From the NCBI GenBank assembly GCA_951640195.1, contig OX621173.1:1591780-1655779 (forward strand): a DNA stretch of 64,000 nucleotides. Direction: 5' to 3'. This document shows, in pieces, positions 49,501 through 60,744 of the stretch (position 1 is its first letter; every line of letters begins with the position of its first letter). A program made the translations under genes and the position numbers. The notes beneath the pieces were generated by a model. That model did not search any database and was not told the origin of the DNA. It saw only the letters and a list, made by a program, of their open reading frames with translations. Source of the stretch: Porpolomopsis calyptriformis. Lineage: Eukaryota; Basidiomycota; Agaricomycetes; Agaricales; Hygrophoraceae.

Positions 49501-51450
49501 TTTTTAGTCTTTGACTTCCTTGCATGACGTCTTTTCTGGGGAGTCCCGCCGTCGTCCTCCGGGTCGAGAACTTCTTCACCCTCGTCTTCTTCCGCTGCAT
49601 CACATTCTTTATCTTCATCTTCGTCATCCTCCTCATCGTCGTCCACGTCCATTTCGTCCCCAGTCTTTTCGTCACTTTTCCGCGACCTAACCGGCATGAT
49701 CAACATTTGAACAACTGCGTGAGACTCGGCAGATTTACCTTTTACCCTTTCTATCATCACTCTCATCGTCATCGTCATCATTCTCCTCTCCCTCTACTTC
49801 GTCCTCCTGCTCTGCTCCCTCTTCCCTTTCAACTACATGCCCTACTCCCCCTTCCACTTTTTCCAATTCTGCTTTCACACCTTGATATCGCGTCTCCCAT
49901 TCCGCCATCCCCAACAAACCGCCATGCATCAATCCATACGGATGAGTCAATATGAGTTTCACGAGCAACATCACAGCGCTCTTTCGGACGCCCGCGGCCT
50001 TGTCCATCAATGCATCTATCGCGGCCCGTGTCATCACGAGCCGCTGCTTCGGAAACTTGACTTGCAGATCACATAGCTTGGCCAGGACAGAAAGGACCTT
50101 TGTTCGCACATAGGATGAGACGTCGAGCATTCGCTCTAGGAGGAGGTCATAGAACCCATTGAGTTGTTTTTGCGTCTGCGCTGTATCGGTTGTGAGATCT
50201 GCCGACATGGCTAGTTCGCGAATGATGAAGCCGAGCACCTCAACGAGAGCGACACGCATCGAGTAGGACTGGAAAAGGTGGATGACATGAGCGAAGGGAG
50301 GTTGAGTGATACAAAAGGTGGGTATACCTCTGAATCCAAGTGGGCGTGTAGCAAGCTTATTTGCTTCAACACCGTGCGAGGGGCGAGTTCCGCCAGTCTG
50401 ACCAAAAACTTGGAAAACGCGCGGGGGCCTTTGGTGTCTTGCGCACTGAAGGTTTTCCCCGCGATCTCTCTCAAGATTTCGTCTCCCAACTGGGCATGGT
50501 CGAATTCTTTGGCGAGGACGGTGAGGCATTCGGCCATCGGTTCGGATAGATGCTCGTAGTATTGCAGGGACTGCATGATGCTGGTCTGCGCAGCAAGTGT
50601 GTGTCCGTGGTGTTTGACGGCGAGACATATAACCTTGTAGACGCCAAGTTTGATAGGCTGGGATTTCATGTACTGGTCGCTTTCGGTGATGTGATAGACA
50701 GGACGGGTGATGCAGCTATGCAAAAAGTGTGTCATTGCGAGATGGAGCGTGAACTGAAGAGATAGACAGACGTTATGAAATTGTCTCGCTCTGCTGTGGT
50801 AGTCCAGATGCGCTGAGTGGGGATGCGCAAGACTTTGCTGATCAATGCAAGAGTAGGGGGAATTTGATCGACCCATGTCCAAGTCTCACGCTGCTTAGCG
50901 GCGCCTCCGCGACCTGCTGCGGTCCTACCAGTGGCCGCCTTGGCGGTACCTCTACCACGCCGAGACTTTACCGGCGGTGGGGAAGCGGGGGCGTCTTCTT
51001 GAACGGAGTCCTTGACCTTTTCGACCGCGGTGAGGAACCAGTGGAGCAAGAACGCGTACATCTCGAGCGGTGGTTTGTGCGTCATATACGTCTGCTGATC
51101 TTCGTGCTCGAGATCGTGCAGCGTGGCTTCCACCTGGGCGAGCAGGGCGGAGGAGATGGAGTCAAGGAGCTTGTTCATGACGAGTCCGGGGACGGCGTCG
51201 GCATGCTTGAGAAGACTGCGGTAGATGTCAAATATGGCAGGGTCTGTGATGGCGTCTGAAGAGTCTGCGACGGCTTCGACGGCAGCTGGAAATGCAGAGA
51301 GAGTTTGTGGTAGATGGTTATTGAGATGGGGAACGTACCTTCGAGGAGGTGGACCGGGTCTTGAGATTGGAAGTCATGTTCGTTTGGGATATTGTAGTTT
51401 TGGATGTCTAGGATAGCTTGAAGCTCATCCTGTAGCTCGAACGAGCTCAT
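46521..51450 (-). CDS. YCS4: condensin complex subunit 1 (Ycs4/Cnd1, CAP-D2)
   Basis: The N-terminus MSSFELQDELQAILDIQNYN is followed by a HEAT-repeat protein of about 1,300 residues. Recognised stretches are SYSMRVALVEVLGFIIREL, YDLLLERMLDVSSYVRTKVL and AAGVRKSAVMLLVKLILTHP, the acidic block near 49750-49800, YYVEALNFIRLIEGSMDVMG, and a condensin-type core near 47230-47630 (RSNIVIALGDVAVSFSNIVD...KNTLMVLTHLILNGMIKVKG). The end is KAAAKKKASRRSK. It is the HEAT subunit of condensin, needed for mitotic chromosome compaction. Basic (RRGRGTAKAATGRTAAGRGG) and acidic low-complexity linkers are present. One intron carries a 19-nt A/T homopolymer near 47662-47680. Confidence 0.94.
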
Positions 51451-51869
51451 GGTTATGTGCGACGCGTCGTGTCGTGCATGTGACCAGAGATGGTCACGCG
51501 TGTTTGTTCTTTCGTTCTTGATTTATTCCTGCCGCTAGAGTTGCGGGAAATCTTCTTGCGGAGGTTCGATGACGCTTAATGTGAGTGTTTAACGCCGTCA
51601 CAACTTGCTTCTCTCACATCGGTGCAGGTAATTGAGGAGCGGATGCGTTCCGTGTACGTTTTCTGAGTGAGGTTCTAGACTGGGTTACGTCGTGCCTCTT
51701 ATTCACTACGCCATCTATGTTCCGTGGATGGCGGTTAGGGGAAAGGGGGCAAATATTGTCACTCTGTTCAGCGCATGGTTGACGGTCTGAAACGGTCTAC
51801 AGTTTCTCGACCGTTGGTTGACTGAGGACATAAATATATTATTTATTTTATCACGTGACAAATATCTAC
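51451..51869. other. divergent promoter of condensin subunit and TLG1-like SNARE
   Basis: 419 bp between divergent start codons. It holds TCACGTGA at 51851 next to the SNARE start and AT-rich stretches at 51833-51850. No gene recognised. Confidence 0.5.
51851..51858. promoter_or_regulatory. TCACGTGA palindrome, SNARE promoter
   Basis: Perfect palindrome 12 bp upstream of the ATG at 51870, preceded by an AT-rich run. Confidence 0.5.
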
Positions 51870-52823
51870 ATGTCAACCGACCCATACCATGCAGTACAAC
51901 ATGAAATTCAGACTTCTCTGCAGACGGCCACGACGCTGCGTGCGTCCTTTCTGCGAATACGAAGCACGGCGCAAGGGGATACCGAGGAGCTTATTTGGGC
52001 CAGGAATGAAGTCAGTTTGATTGATTGATCTCATACGAATATTGACATTGCATAGTTGAAAGCCACTCTCGCCGCGCTCGAGGCAGACTTGGAGGATTTA
52101 GAGGAAAGCGTAAAGTGCGTGTGTCTAAAGTGTCTAATGTTCATCCACGACTGATCTGGTGGATAGAATAGTGGAATCAACAGATGCACGGCTTTTCGGG
52201 CTGACGGAGGGCGAGGTGCAGGAACGGCGGCGGTACGTGAAACACGTCAAGCATGAGATTGAGGTTCGTCTGCGGTGTGTTCTGAGAGTGCGTATTGACC
52301 ACTCTGCACGCAAGGGCAGAACATGCGCGCAGAGGTATCTGGCGCTACGCCGGCACGTTCCGGGCCAGAAATTTCAAATGGACTAGATCGGGAAGATAAT
52401 TCGGATCACCAGGGTGAATGGGCGAGAGAAGAACAGCAGGTATGATGACGGTTTGACTATGCCGAATTGCGCAGTTGTCAAGTGTGTGTGCAGATGATGA
52501 TACGGGAACAAGATCGGACGATGGATTCAATAGCAGGCACGTTGAGCACTCTTGCGCAACAAGCAGGACTGATGGGGCGTGAGATTGGAGAACAAGTCGA
52601 GTGAGTGTATTTATTTTTTAAATTTTGGCGACAATTCTGAGCATACGACAGGATGTTGGATGATCTAGAGTCAGGAGTGACCGGTACAGACACAAAACTA
52701 GGTAATGCTATGCGAAAGATGCGAAAACTGGTGAGAGAAACCGAGCAAGAGCGGAGTGGTTGTTGTGTCGTGTTTTTGGTTGTTGTGCTGCTTGTTTTGT
52801 TGTTGGCTGTTATTTTAGTCTAA
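51870..52823 (+). CDS. TLG1: Tlg1 / syntaxin-6 type Qc-SNARE
   Basis: The N-terminal syntaxin-6-like bundle (MSTDPYHAVQHEIQTSLQTA...LIWARNE / LKATLAALEADLEDLEESVK / IVESTDARLFGLTEGEVQER) is followed by a linker, a Qc-SNARE helix (MMIREQDRTMDSIAGTLSTL...GREIGEQVE / MLDDLESGVTGTDTKLGNAM) and a C-terminal anchor (CCVVFLVVVLLVLLLAVILV). The zero-layer Gln is in GEQVEMLDD. It would act in fusion at the trans-Golgi and endosomes. Five introns, all GT-AG. Two Cys before the anchor could be palmitoylated, as in yeast Tlg1 (inference). Confidence 0.9.
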
Positions 52824-52941
52824 TAAATGACGTAATAAGACCCCTAAATTAATTAAAATGAACATTCGATCGATTTTCTCACGATCTCTCCACCGACGTA
52901 TTTAAGCGGATCTCTACCTCTTCCCCTCGTTGCCCACTCTC

Positions 52942-55900
52942 ATGTCCGTCCCTCTCATTTCCGTCTATCCACAACTGACAATTCCCCTTTCAGGGCCTCT
53001 GGCAACGTCACACAGGCTGAGGCAACCTCCGCCACAACCGAGACCTTTGTGACCGCTCTCGTTTTCAACGTCATTGTATTTAGCGTAGAAATCACCCTCT
53101 TCACCCTTCTCCGCCCACGTTTCAAGGCAATTTACGAACCTCGTACTTATGTACCCCCGCCTGCGTACGTTTCATCTTCACATTCCCTCTTCATTTACTC
53201 ACAATTCACCCCTAGAAAACGAATCGAGCCCATCCCGCCCTCCCTCCTCGCCTGGCCGCTAGCCGTATATCGCGCAGACTACACGTCGATCTGCCGCGCA
53301 AATGGCACAGACGCCTACTTCTTCGTCCGCTATCTCCGCCTAATGACCATCATCTTTCTTCCCATCTGGCTCTTCACATGGGTCCTCCTCCTCCCAATCA
53401 CGAGCGTGAATTCCGCTGTTGCTGGTCACACCGGTCTCGACAAATTTACCTATGGCAACGTTGAACCTTCCCTCAACGCACGCTATGCTGCACATGTCAT
53501 CGTAGCGTACTTCATCACAGGTACCTCTTCTCGTTCCCTCCATCTTTGACCCTGACCCGACCGCATTGGTTCCAGGTTGGGTATGCTACAATCTCAAGAA
53601 GGAAATGTCCCATTTTATATCCAAACGGCAAGAATATCTCACCGATCCTGCACACGCACAATCCGTTCAAGCCCACACCATTCTCGTTACCGGCATTCCA
53701 AAAGATCATTTATCGCAACGTGCACTCACCAGCCTCTTCTCCAATCTCCCTGGTGGCGTCAAGAAAGTGTGGATCAATCGGTAAGTTTACCCCCCCTCGT
53801 TTTCGTGCTTAACCGAATGTTCTCCAGCGATCTCAAAGAACTCCCCGAACTTCATGATCGCCGCCTTTCCGCCTGCAACAAGCTTGAATCCTCAGAGACC
53901 GACCTTATACGCACCGCGACTAAGATCCGTCAAAAGGCCAACAAGAAAAACCCCTCTACCGCTGTACATACCGCTGACCCCGAACGCAGCACCTCACTTG
54001 CGGATCAGCTCGTTCCCCGCGACCAACGACCGACACACCGATTGCCACTTGGGTTTATGCCCTTTTCCTTGCCACTCGTAGGGCAGAAGGTCGATTCGAT
54101 TGAGTGGGCGAGGGAGCAAATTCGTCTGTGTGGAGGGCTACTGGAAAAAGGACGGGAGATAGTCGATCGCGACGATTCTGACCCTGAGCCAGATGAGAAG
54201 GCTGAACCTTCGGGTGGGAAAGCTCAGACCGCCGAATCAAGTCGATCCAAGACATACCCCAAGCACAATAGTGCCTTTGTGACATTTCACAACCAGATTG
54301 CAGCGCATTTGGCGTTGCAGGTACTCTCCCATCATGATCCCTACAAGATGAGTGGCAAATGGGGAGAGATGAGTCCTTCGGACGTGATCTGGGCGAATTT
54401 GTCGATGAATCCGTATGAGCAGAAGGTTGTTCTTCTATGGGTGACTTCATTAACCGGATTAATAACTTCTGCGGGTAGGTTCGCTTGGTGATCAGTTACT
54501 CGATCACGGCTGGATTGATATTACTATGGGCCATTCCTGGTGCGTCCCTTTATCTCTTCAAGTCGCGGATCTGACTCTGGTAATGATAGTTTCATTTGTT
54601 GGAATCGTGTCAAATGTGCACGCACTCTGCCAGAAAGTTCATTTTCTTGCCTGGGTGTGCAAGCTTCCAGCCCCTGTCGTCGGCATCATTTCTGTAAGTC
54701 ATTAACCTTCTCCGTCCAAATAAGGTACTCAAGCCATGTTACTACAGGGTATCCTCCCGCCACTCATGCTCGCGGTGCTGATGATGCTCCTGCCCATCGT
54801 TCTCAGAATGCTTGCGCGATTCCAGGGTATACCCAAGAAGACGGGGTTAGAATTGAGCCTGATGACGAGGTTCTTCCTGTTCCAGGCTCTCGTGAGTGTT
54901 TTCTTCACATGGGTGACTTTTGCTAATCGCAACGAATAGCACGGATTTTTATTCGTGACGTTGAGTGCAGGCATCATCCAGTCGCTACCAGGTATCATCA
55001 ACTCCCCAACCCAAACGCCCTCATTATTGGCACAAAACTTACCCTCAGCCTCGACATTTTTCTTGACGTGTGTTCTTTTTCTTTCATCCCAGATCACACC
55101 TATCTGACGTCGAGGTAGGTATATGATTCTCCAGGGCCTTTCTGGGACAGGTGCAGGCTTCCTGCAAATCGTTGCCATGGTTGTGTACTATGCTAAACTG
55201 TACCTACTCGGAAGTACACCGCGATCCATCTATCAAATTAAATATGGCAAGCGGACTGTTGAGTGGGGAACCATCTTCCCTGGTGTCACTTTGCTGGTCA
55301 TCATTGGTGCGTCTGACCCAGCATTTCGTCAGGGCCATAACGAACGTTTTGCGTTTATAGCTCTTGGTTACTCTGTCATTTCGCCGATCATGAATGGCTT
55401 GGCTTGCGCGACATTTTTTGGGTTCTATATGATGTACAAGTATCTCTTCTTGTGGCAATATCAGGAATCAGAGTCGGATGACACCGGAGGTTTGTTTTTC
55501 CCCAAGGCATTGCAGCATATATTTGTTGGGCTCTATATCAGCCAGGTATGTGTTTTATTAGCACCGTTGGCTTAATGTTGACTCATTTTCGCTTCGCCGG
55601 GGTAAGATTTGCTTGTTTGCTCTGTGTTTACTTACAAGGAACAACCTTACCAAGAAGCAGGTTGCAATACCTGAGGCTATAATCCTATTCATCTTGATCC
55701 TTCTCACAGTGCGTTTACTTGTGATCTCTAAAGTTTGAATCCCGCCCACAATCGTCGCGTAACAGGCGTTCTATCATTGGGTGATCAATAACTCTTACGA
55801 CCCGCTGATTAACCCGCTGCCGCTTACGCTTGCCGACAAGTGCTATGGCAGCGAGCAAGCCACAAGGACAGAGCCTTCTGGAGCTGGCGCTGGACCTGCC

Positions 55901-56197
55901 GGTCCACAGAAGGAGCGGGATGAGGATATCGTTGTGGTGATGGAGGAGAAGAAGGCAGAGGAGAAGAGTGGAACGAAGCGGATGTTGACGGATGACGAGT
56001 ATGGGTTCGCGCATCCTGCGTTGACGAGGCCGCAACGTGTGGTGTGGATGCCGCGGGATGCACTTGGGCTGGCGGAGGCGGAGGCGGAGGCGTGTGAGGC
56101 GGTCGGGGTCGAGGCTAGCTCGCAGGATGCGGCTCTGAATGAGAAGGGCAAGGTTGATATCCAGGGACCGCCGCCTGATGAACCTGAAAATGCGTGA
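52942..56197 (+). CDS. CSC1/OSCA (DUF221, RSN1_7TM) calcium-permeable stress-gated channel
   Basis: The first extracellular segment and helix (ASGNVTQAEATSATTETFVT / ALVFNVIVFSVEITLFTLL) are followed by RPRFKAIYEPRTYVPP, a cytosolic loop (AHTILVTGIPKDHLSQRALT...VKKVWINR / DLKELPELHDRRL...HNSAFVTFHNQIAAHLALQ) and a seven-helix region: FLFVTLSAGIIQSLPGIINS, TYMILQGLSGTGAGFLQI, SVISPIMNGLACATFFGF. A long acidic C-terminal tail completes it. This is the fungal CSC1 family of mechanosensitive or osmosensitive cation channels or scramblases. No in-frame ATG joins cleanly to ASGNV. The ATG at 52942 is the nearest, but the frame does not match with the visible splice sites, so the start is unresolved. 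Confidence 0.9.
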
Positions 56198-56589
56198 GTC
56201 GTGTTGGGGGTGGTTGTTTCAAGAATCCATTTGGACCGGACAGTTCGAGAGGCCGATTGTCTTTTCTTTTCTTTGATTTGTTGGAAGACTTTGGTTTAAC
56301 ACAGTAACGTTTCGTTTATGACTTGGCAATGTCGCGGAATACTATAGTATAATTTTGTCATTTCACAGTACAAGGCTGATAATTATGGTAGCCATACTTC
56401 TCTATCTCACTCTCCGAGAAGAAAGCGGAGATGGCCAAGGGAGATAAGATAAGTAAAATGGAGGAAGTTGCATTAACTGCCTGGTCGGATGAGAGGAGCA
56501 ATAGAGTGGATCTACATCATGAAAGTGGGCAGTCAATTGAGCGCCAATCGCAAGAATGAAAGAGTTACCATACCGCAAAACAAAAGAAC
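56198..56589. other. convergent 3' ends, CSC1 and F-box copy 1
   Basis: 392 bp. The part at 56470-56540 (GCCTGGTCGGATGAGAGGAG, then CATGAAAGTGG) resembles 59970-60045 next to the F-box relic, so the 3' flank of the F-box gene was duplicated too. Confidence 0.55.
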
Positions 56590-58050
56590 TTAGAATCCAT
56601 CTGAAAAAACCTTGGAATCGTCAAAGTTTCTGTCGTACCAATTGGCAACGCGGACAATACCACGACTATCAAGTATTGGCAAGCAAGCCTTGATCAATCC
56701 CGGCACTCTTCGCTCGATATTGATGTTACCAAAAACTATCATTTCAAGCAGCCGAAGGTTGGACCAGTGTTGTTGGGTTAAAACGCGCTCCATCGAAGCC
56801 CAAGCCATCTCCTCCAGTTTGTAGACAGAGCGTATAACGATCGGGAGGGATACATATTCCACATGATGCGAGGTGATCTGCGAGAATAATGTGGACACGC
56901 ACTCTAGAGAGGGAGGGGTATTCTTCGTCGAGTTGTCCAGACACACCGAGTGAAGATTGGTGTTGTGGGCAAGGTTGATATGATTGTCGCAGAGGGCTAT
57001 GAGAGCAATCAAGATCGTCAGATAAATTACTGGAGCGATTAAAAATATATATATATGCGAACCTCCCGCAGTGATACTTGCCATGTCATCCATGTCACCA
57101 AATTCGAGATGCTCAAGACGGGAACCTAGTGTCTTGAGCATTTCACCCATTGCTTGGGTGTCTCTTGAATACATCCTTTTGAAGCAAACGGTGGATACGT
57201 CAGGATGTGACTCGAGACGAAGAAGCTGATCGAAGAAATTCGATTGGTCGGAGCACAGGACAATAAATTTCAAACTGCGAGGTAGAGGGGTTACTGGTTC
57301 ACTGTATAATCGCCAACTCGTCTTCCAGCATGTAAGAGTCGTCAGGGATGGGAATGACGAAATGAATTCGTTCGCTTGTTGTGAGGTGTTGAACAAGGCC
57401 CACACCTTGATTTTTTTGACCTTTGGGAAGCCCGACAATATCTTGGCTCTTGCGGCATCATTGAGGATCATCCACTTCAAATCATTGAGTTCGAGTTCGG
57501 TGACGTTTGGGAGGTATGTCGCGAGGAGAGGTAATATTTCATTCACGAATGGATACGACCGGATGTACCCTTCCCCTTCGGACATGTACAGATAGCGGAC
57601 GTACGTGCACGGACTGGCTGATGAACCTGAGAGGCATACACCATCAAGGAAGCGTCTAGCCTGTCGTTGACTTTCGAGGCAAACGCTATGAAAGATGTGA
57701 TATCTGCTGGCATGTAGCAAGGCTCTGCAGGTCAAGCTGCAAGCGTGTAGGGCATCCTGGTCATCGCTGAGATTATCGATAATACCCTCCCACAATTCAT
57801 ATGGAAGGAAGATAAAATGGGATACGGTGGCTGCCGTCGCGCAGTCTTCTGGTTTGACTTGATCTTGTAGTGGAACCTGGTCGTCACCGGGGTCATCGAC
57901 GATAGGGTTGTGCAATTCGATAGGAAGAGGAAGGGAAGCGGTTGAGCATTCCTGGAGTTGGGATTCGGTACTCCTTGAATCCTCCGAGGTGACATGTTTT
58001 GGAACACACCATTTTCGAAAGATACATCTGGAGGATATGTGGGGGTTCAT
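56590..58050 (-). CDS. F-box/LRR-like protein, copy 1
   Basis: The F-box is FLPYELWEGIIDNLSDDQDA / LHACSLTCRALLHASRYHIF. Irregular leucine-rich segments follow (LLATYLPNVTELELNDLKWM, EMLKTLGSRLEHLEFGD), and a C-terminal block HWSNLRLLEM...LPILDSRGIVRVANW. The N-terminus MNPHISSRCIFRKWCVPKHV is shared with the other copies. A phase-1 intron (about 57000-57063; GTTCGC...CATAG) joins to LCDNHINLAHNTNLHSVCLD. Without it the frame also stays open, adding a hydrophobic stretch. Likely substrate receptor of an SCF ubiquitin ligase; target unknown. Most similar to the copies at 61244 and 62949 on the opposite strand. Confidence 0.85.
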   Translation of the reverse strand: MNPHISSRCIFRKWCVPKHVTSEDSRSTESQLQECSTASLPLPIELHNPIVDDPGDDQVPLQDQVKPEDCATAATVSHFIFLPYELWEGIIDNLSDDQDALHACSLTCRALLHASRYHIFHSVCLESQRQARRFLDGVCLSGSSASPCTYVRYLYMSEGEGYIRSYPFVNEILPLLATYLPNVTELELNDLKWMILNDAARAKILSGFPKVKKIKVWALFNTSQQANEFISSFPSLTTLTCWKTSWRLYSEPVTPLPRSLKFIVLCSDQSNFFDQLLRLESHPDVSTVCFKRMYSRDTQAMGEMLKTLGSRLEHLEFGDMDDMASITAGGSHIYIFLIAPVIYLTILIALIALCDNHINLAHNTNLHSVCLDNSTKNTPPSLECVSTLFSQITSHHVEYVSLPIVIRSVYKLEEMAWASMERVLTQQHWSNLRLLEMIVFGNINIERRVPGLIKACLPILDSRGIVRVANWYDRNFDDSKVFSDGF

Positions 58051-58098
58051 CGGGGAGCAGGATTGAAGGGTGAATGATGAACCCAGTGGATTGCCGTT

Positions 58099-58537
58099 TC
58101 AAGCAGTGACTAAAGCTGGTAAGATGCAAACGGCTGATCGACACACCTGTCCTTGAGGTCGGATGTCTTCGCGAATAGACAACAAGCACTGTTAAGTATT
58201 CGTTGACTTGTGGATTGAAATGACGGTAGCAACGCAAGTGAGAAGGCCAGGGCCAATCAAAATCGCGGAAAATATCATGCATTATTCTGCCATTCCAATG
58301 GCTTATAAGACAAATTACAAAAACAACTACTCCGATGAATGGGACAACGAGGCAGAGTGCTAGCGCAATAGATAAGTTCGAGATCTGAAATGCTGTCATA
58401 AACACAATCGTCAATCCCACCATCAATACAACCGTCAACCAAGCCCATCTCAATGGAAAAGGGTCTGGGGCAACAAAGGAACCTGTCAAGATTCCGAGGG
58501 GGAGTATCCATAAAACTTCTCGCAGAACCTCCCCCAT
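58099..58537 (-). CDS. unknown small membrane protein
   Basis: Starts MGEVLREVLWILPLGILTGS. It has three hydrophobic segments (about residues 7-25, 30-50 and 55-80: WLTVVLMVGLTIVFMTAF and LCLVVPFIGVVVFVICLI), then a polar region (HDIFRDFDWPWPSHLRCYRH). A short GT-AG intron near 58109-58146 would give the end HPTSRTVTA. Without splicing the frame would run on into F-box copy 1. It lies just upstream of F-box copy 1 on the same strand. No family recognised. Confidence 0.45.
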
Positions 58538-59034
58538 TTCTGTATGGTTGCGATCACAGACTTGCGTTCGGCTCGTCCATCTTGTTTGCAGAATGAAAAG
58601 ATCTCTTTGTGCCTGAGACTATGTCAATTGGAGTCTCTCGATGAAGATGAGAAAAACGCACAGCCTGGAACCATACATTGGTGTTTCCAGTTCTTGTCCT
58701 TTAGCTCAAGGTGAATAAGCGTTTCCACTTGCGAACCTTCGTGTTTCCGAAAATTTGTTCCACGGGTAAAGACCAATAGTGATTGGTCCAATGCTTTACG
58801 CGCTCACCGCGGGTGACTTCCCGCCCAATTTTGATAAGCAACTTGCCAGGGGACTTCGGGTCTATATGTAGAGTTCAATTCTGTAACAATTTAAGGGAAG
58901 CAAAGACACTAGCCTTTGAGGACCAACGCATAGATGTAACCAGGGGAATTAGGGCAAGTGGGAGGGTCTAGCGCTTTCTTCTGGAGAGCAATTTGGGTAG
59001 CTTTTCCGAGATGGCTTGGGATCCAATCTAGGAT
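58538..59034. other. 497-bp intergenic region
   Basis: Between the small membrane gene and the Cys-rich gene. Only short open frames without motifs. Nothing recognised. Confidence 0.45.
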
Positions 59035-59652
59035 CTAATCAGAAATTTCGTAGACAGCTGGATTGAGAATCAACGCACCATGGACATCGAATTCATCGAG
59101 GTTACGCAGGCAAGGTTTAGCTGAACCGTGGTGGTAACAGAACCAACTATCTTGCACCTGGGGATGGGGCAATCGGACGTTTCTCTTGCAAGGTTTGTTA
59201 GCCCTGGTAGTACCTCCGCAGAACACAAAGGTTCCAGCGGGCAATGCGGATGTAATTGTGGTGGGATTGACTCCGGCAGTAGCTGTACTACCATGGGACA
59301 AGGCTGGTTTTGGAACAGGGTGGTTATGACAAAGCCTGCCCATCTGCGCCTGCCCAATAGGCAGAATCTTCCTCCTCATACAACGCCGGTGTTTCCGAGT
59401 AGTCCCCCCGCATTGTACAGCGACACAGGTTGGAAGAGTTGGCGAGGTGGATGTTGGTTTGACCTCTGGCTGTGTGGGAGAGACAGGTAACGATTTCGGA
59501 GAACAGGGCTTCACCAAATTGCCAGTTGACTTGGTGGAAGCATGGATGACCACTTCCTGGTCGCAGATAACTGCTGCCTTGTGAGGAGCGGTGCAACCAT
59601 ACCTCTTACACGGAGAGATCTTTGGAGGGAAATTTGTCCTGGAATCTGTCAT
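59035..59652 (-). CDS. protein with two C-x9-C-x16-C-x2-H modules
   Basis: A single open exon of 205 residues. Two modules have exactly the same spacing: CGGTTRKHRRC...LCHNH and CGGTTRANKPC...FCYHH, that is C-x9-C-x16-C-x2-H, most likely a zinc-binding knuckle. An N-terminal CKRYGCTAPHKA could be a third, partial one. A Pro/Ser/Thr linker joins them. Similar short C..C..CxxH knuckles occur in several fungal proteins, including some next to nuclease domains, but I cannot name the family. Flanked by F-box genes and a relic. Confidence 0.6.
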   Translation of the reverse strand: MTDSRTNFPPKISPCKRYGCTAPHKAAVICDQEVVIHASTKSTGNLVKPCSPKSLPVSPTQPEVKPTSTSPTLPTCVAVQCGGTTRKHRRCMRRKILPIGQAQMGRLCHNHPVPKPALSHGSTATAGVNPTTITSALPAGTFVFCGGTTRANKPCKRNVRLPHPQVQDSWFCYHHGSAKPCLRNLDEFDVHGALILNPAVYEISD

Positions 59653-59929
59653 GCGGACCTGCGGCTAACTTGTAGAATGGAGGATGTTGGACATGTCACT
59701 GTATCCTTCGTATTTAAAGCCAAGGCCGCTCTTGTATTTCGATACCTGTTGCGACCAGTGCAGACAACGCCGGGAGATGCTGGCCAGGATTCGCTCTGCA
59801 GATATCTGAAAAATGGCAGGTTGGGTTAGCTGGCAAGCTTGCGTATGCCAAAACTCGTCATTTTGCTCTCGTCATTTTGGTCTACCTTTGCTCGGCTTTA
59901 TATAGCTGTTTCTAGTGTTGTTAAGGCAA

Positions 59930-60214
59930 ATAAGATACAATGTTTAACGGAGGAAGATGACTCATTGTAAATTGATTGCCTGGTTGCATGGGAGGAGCAC
60001 AAGAGTAAATGTACAGAGACGATGAAGTATCATGAAAGTGGCCAGCTTCGATCACGGGAGAGAGACTGATTTCAAGCAGCCGAAGGTTGGACCAGTGCTG
60101 CTGAGCAAACATGCGTTCCATCGATTGGCATAAGTTAGTTCGGTATTCCTTGAATCCTTGGTTGCGCGTCTCCGTTTCCAAAAGCTAAGTCTGGAGAATA
60201 TGTCGGAGCTGCAT
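59930..60214 (-). pseudogene. F-box gene relic with internal deletion
   Basis: The right part (60140-60214) matches the start of the F-box copies on the minus strand: a TATTCTCCAGAC block, then TTTTGGAAAC, then GGATTCAAGGAATACCGAA. It is joined directly to SMERMFAQQHWSNLRLLEI, which matches residues near the C-terminus of copy 1 (SMERVLTQQHWSNLRLLEM). More than 1 kb of the middle, including the F-box, is missing. The 3' flank also resembles that of copy 1. Confidence 0.75.
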
Positions 60215-60402
60215 TACCGTGATAAGTCAAACAACGAGACCCACAGAACTTGACGATGATTTACTAACACTTTCCGCCCCGCTTTCTCTGTGATCCTTTG
60301 CAACACAAATAATTATTTACACAATACGAAAAGTAGGGCGCAATAAATCATAGCAGCTGATAAGCTTCATTCCAGCCAAGCACACATCAAAACTCACCAT
60401 TC

Positions 60403-60744
60403 TCAGCCCCAAAGCTCCCAAACATCTGGGCCGACAAGCACGTGTGGTTGAGCAAATGTGATGGAGTCGTCAATAGGTGGCAGAGCCTTTTTCCTCAATG
60501 CCTCTTCGTCGCGGCCAGTTTCCAAGACAATGGCCACCGCCAGATGTGTACGTCCATCAGGTTGTTGACCTGGTTGGGTGTGCTCGTGTACAGCACCGAT
60601 AAACTTGTATCCTGAACGATTGAGTCCGTTTATGATAACACGAATATACTCGTCGACTTCCGGGTCATTGGCGCTTTCTACTTCCGCTACCTTCGCAATC
60701 AAGTTCCTGTCGAGTTTGAAGCCCTTGGCAAACAGCTTCTCCAT
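60403..60744 (-). CDS. unknown small protein
   Basis: MEKLFAKGFKLDRNLIAKVA...DEYIRVIINGLNRSGYKFIG...HLAVAIVLETGRDEEALRKK...HVLVGPDVWELWG, about 113 residues. The alternation of charged helices and beta-like stretches suggests a folded alpha/beta domain. No family recognised. The frame is also open upstream to 60798; I chose the internal ATG because the preceding bases (CTCCAGATCGCCAAG) look like an intron end. Confidence 0.5.
   Translation of the reverse strand: MEKLFAKGFKLDRNLIAKVAEVESANDPEVDEYIRVIINGLNRSGYKFIGAVHEHTQPGQQPDGRTHLAVAIVLETGRDEEALRKKALPPIDDSITFAQPHVLVGPDVWELWG

Noticed and set aside
49524..49955. Plus-strand open frame rich in Phe, Leu and His
   Set aside because: It lies opposite the acidic low-complexity linker of condensin subunit 1, which explains its composition.
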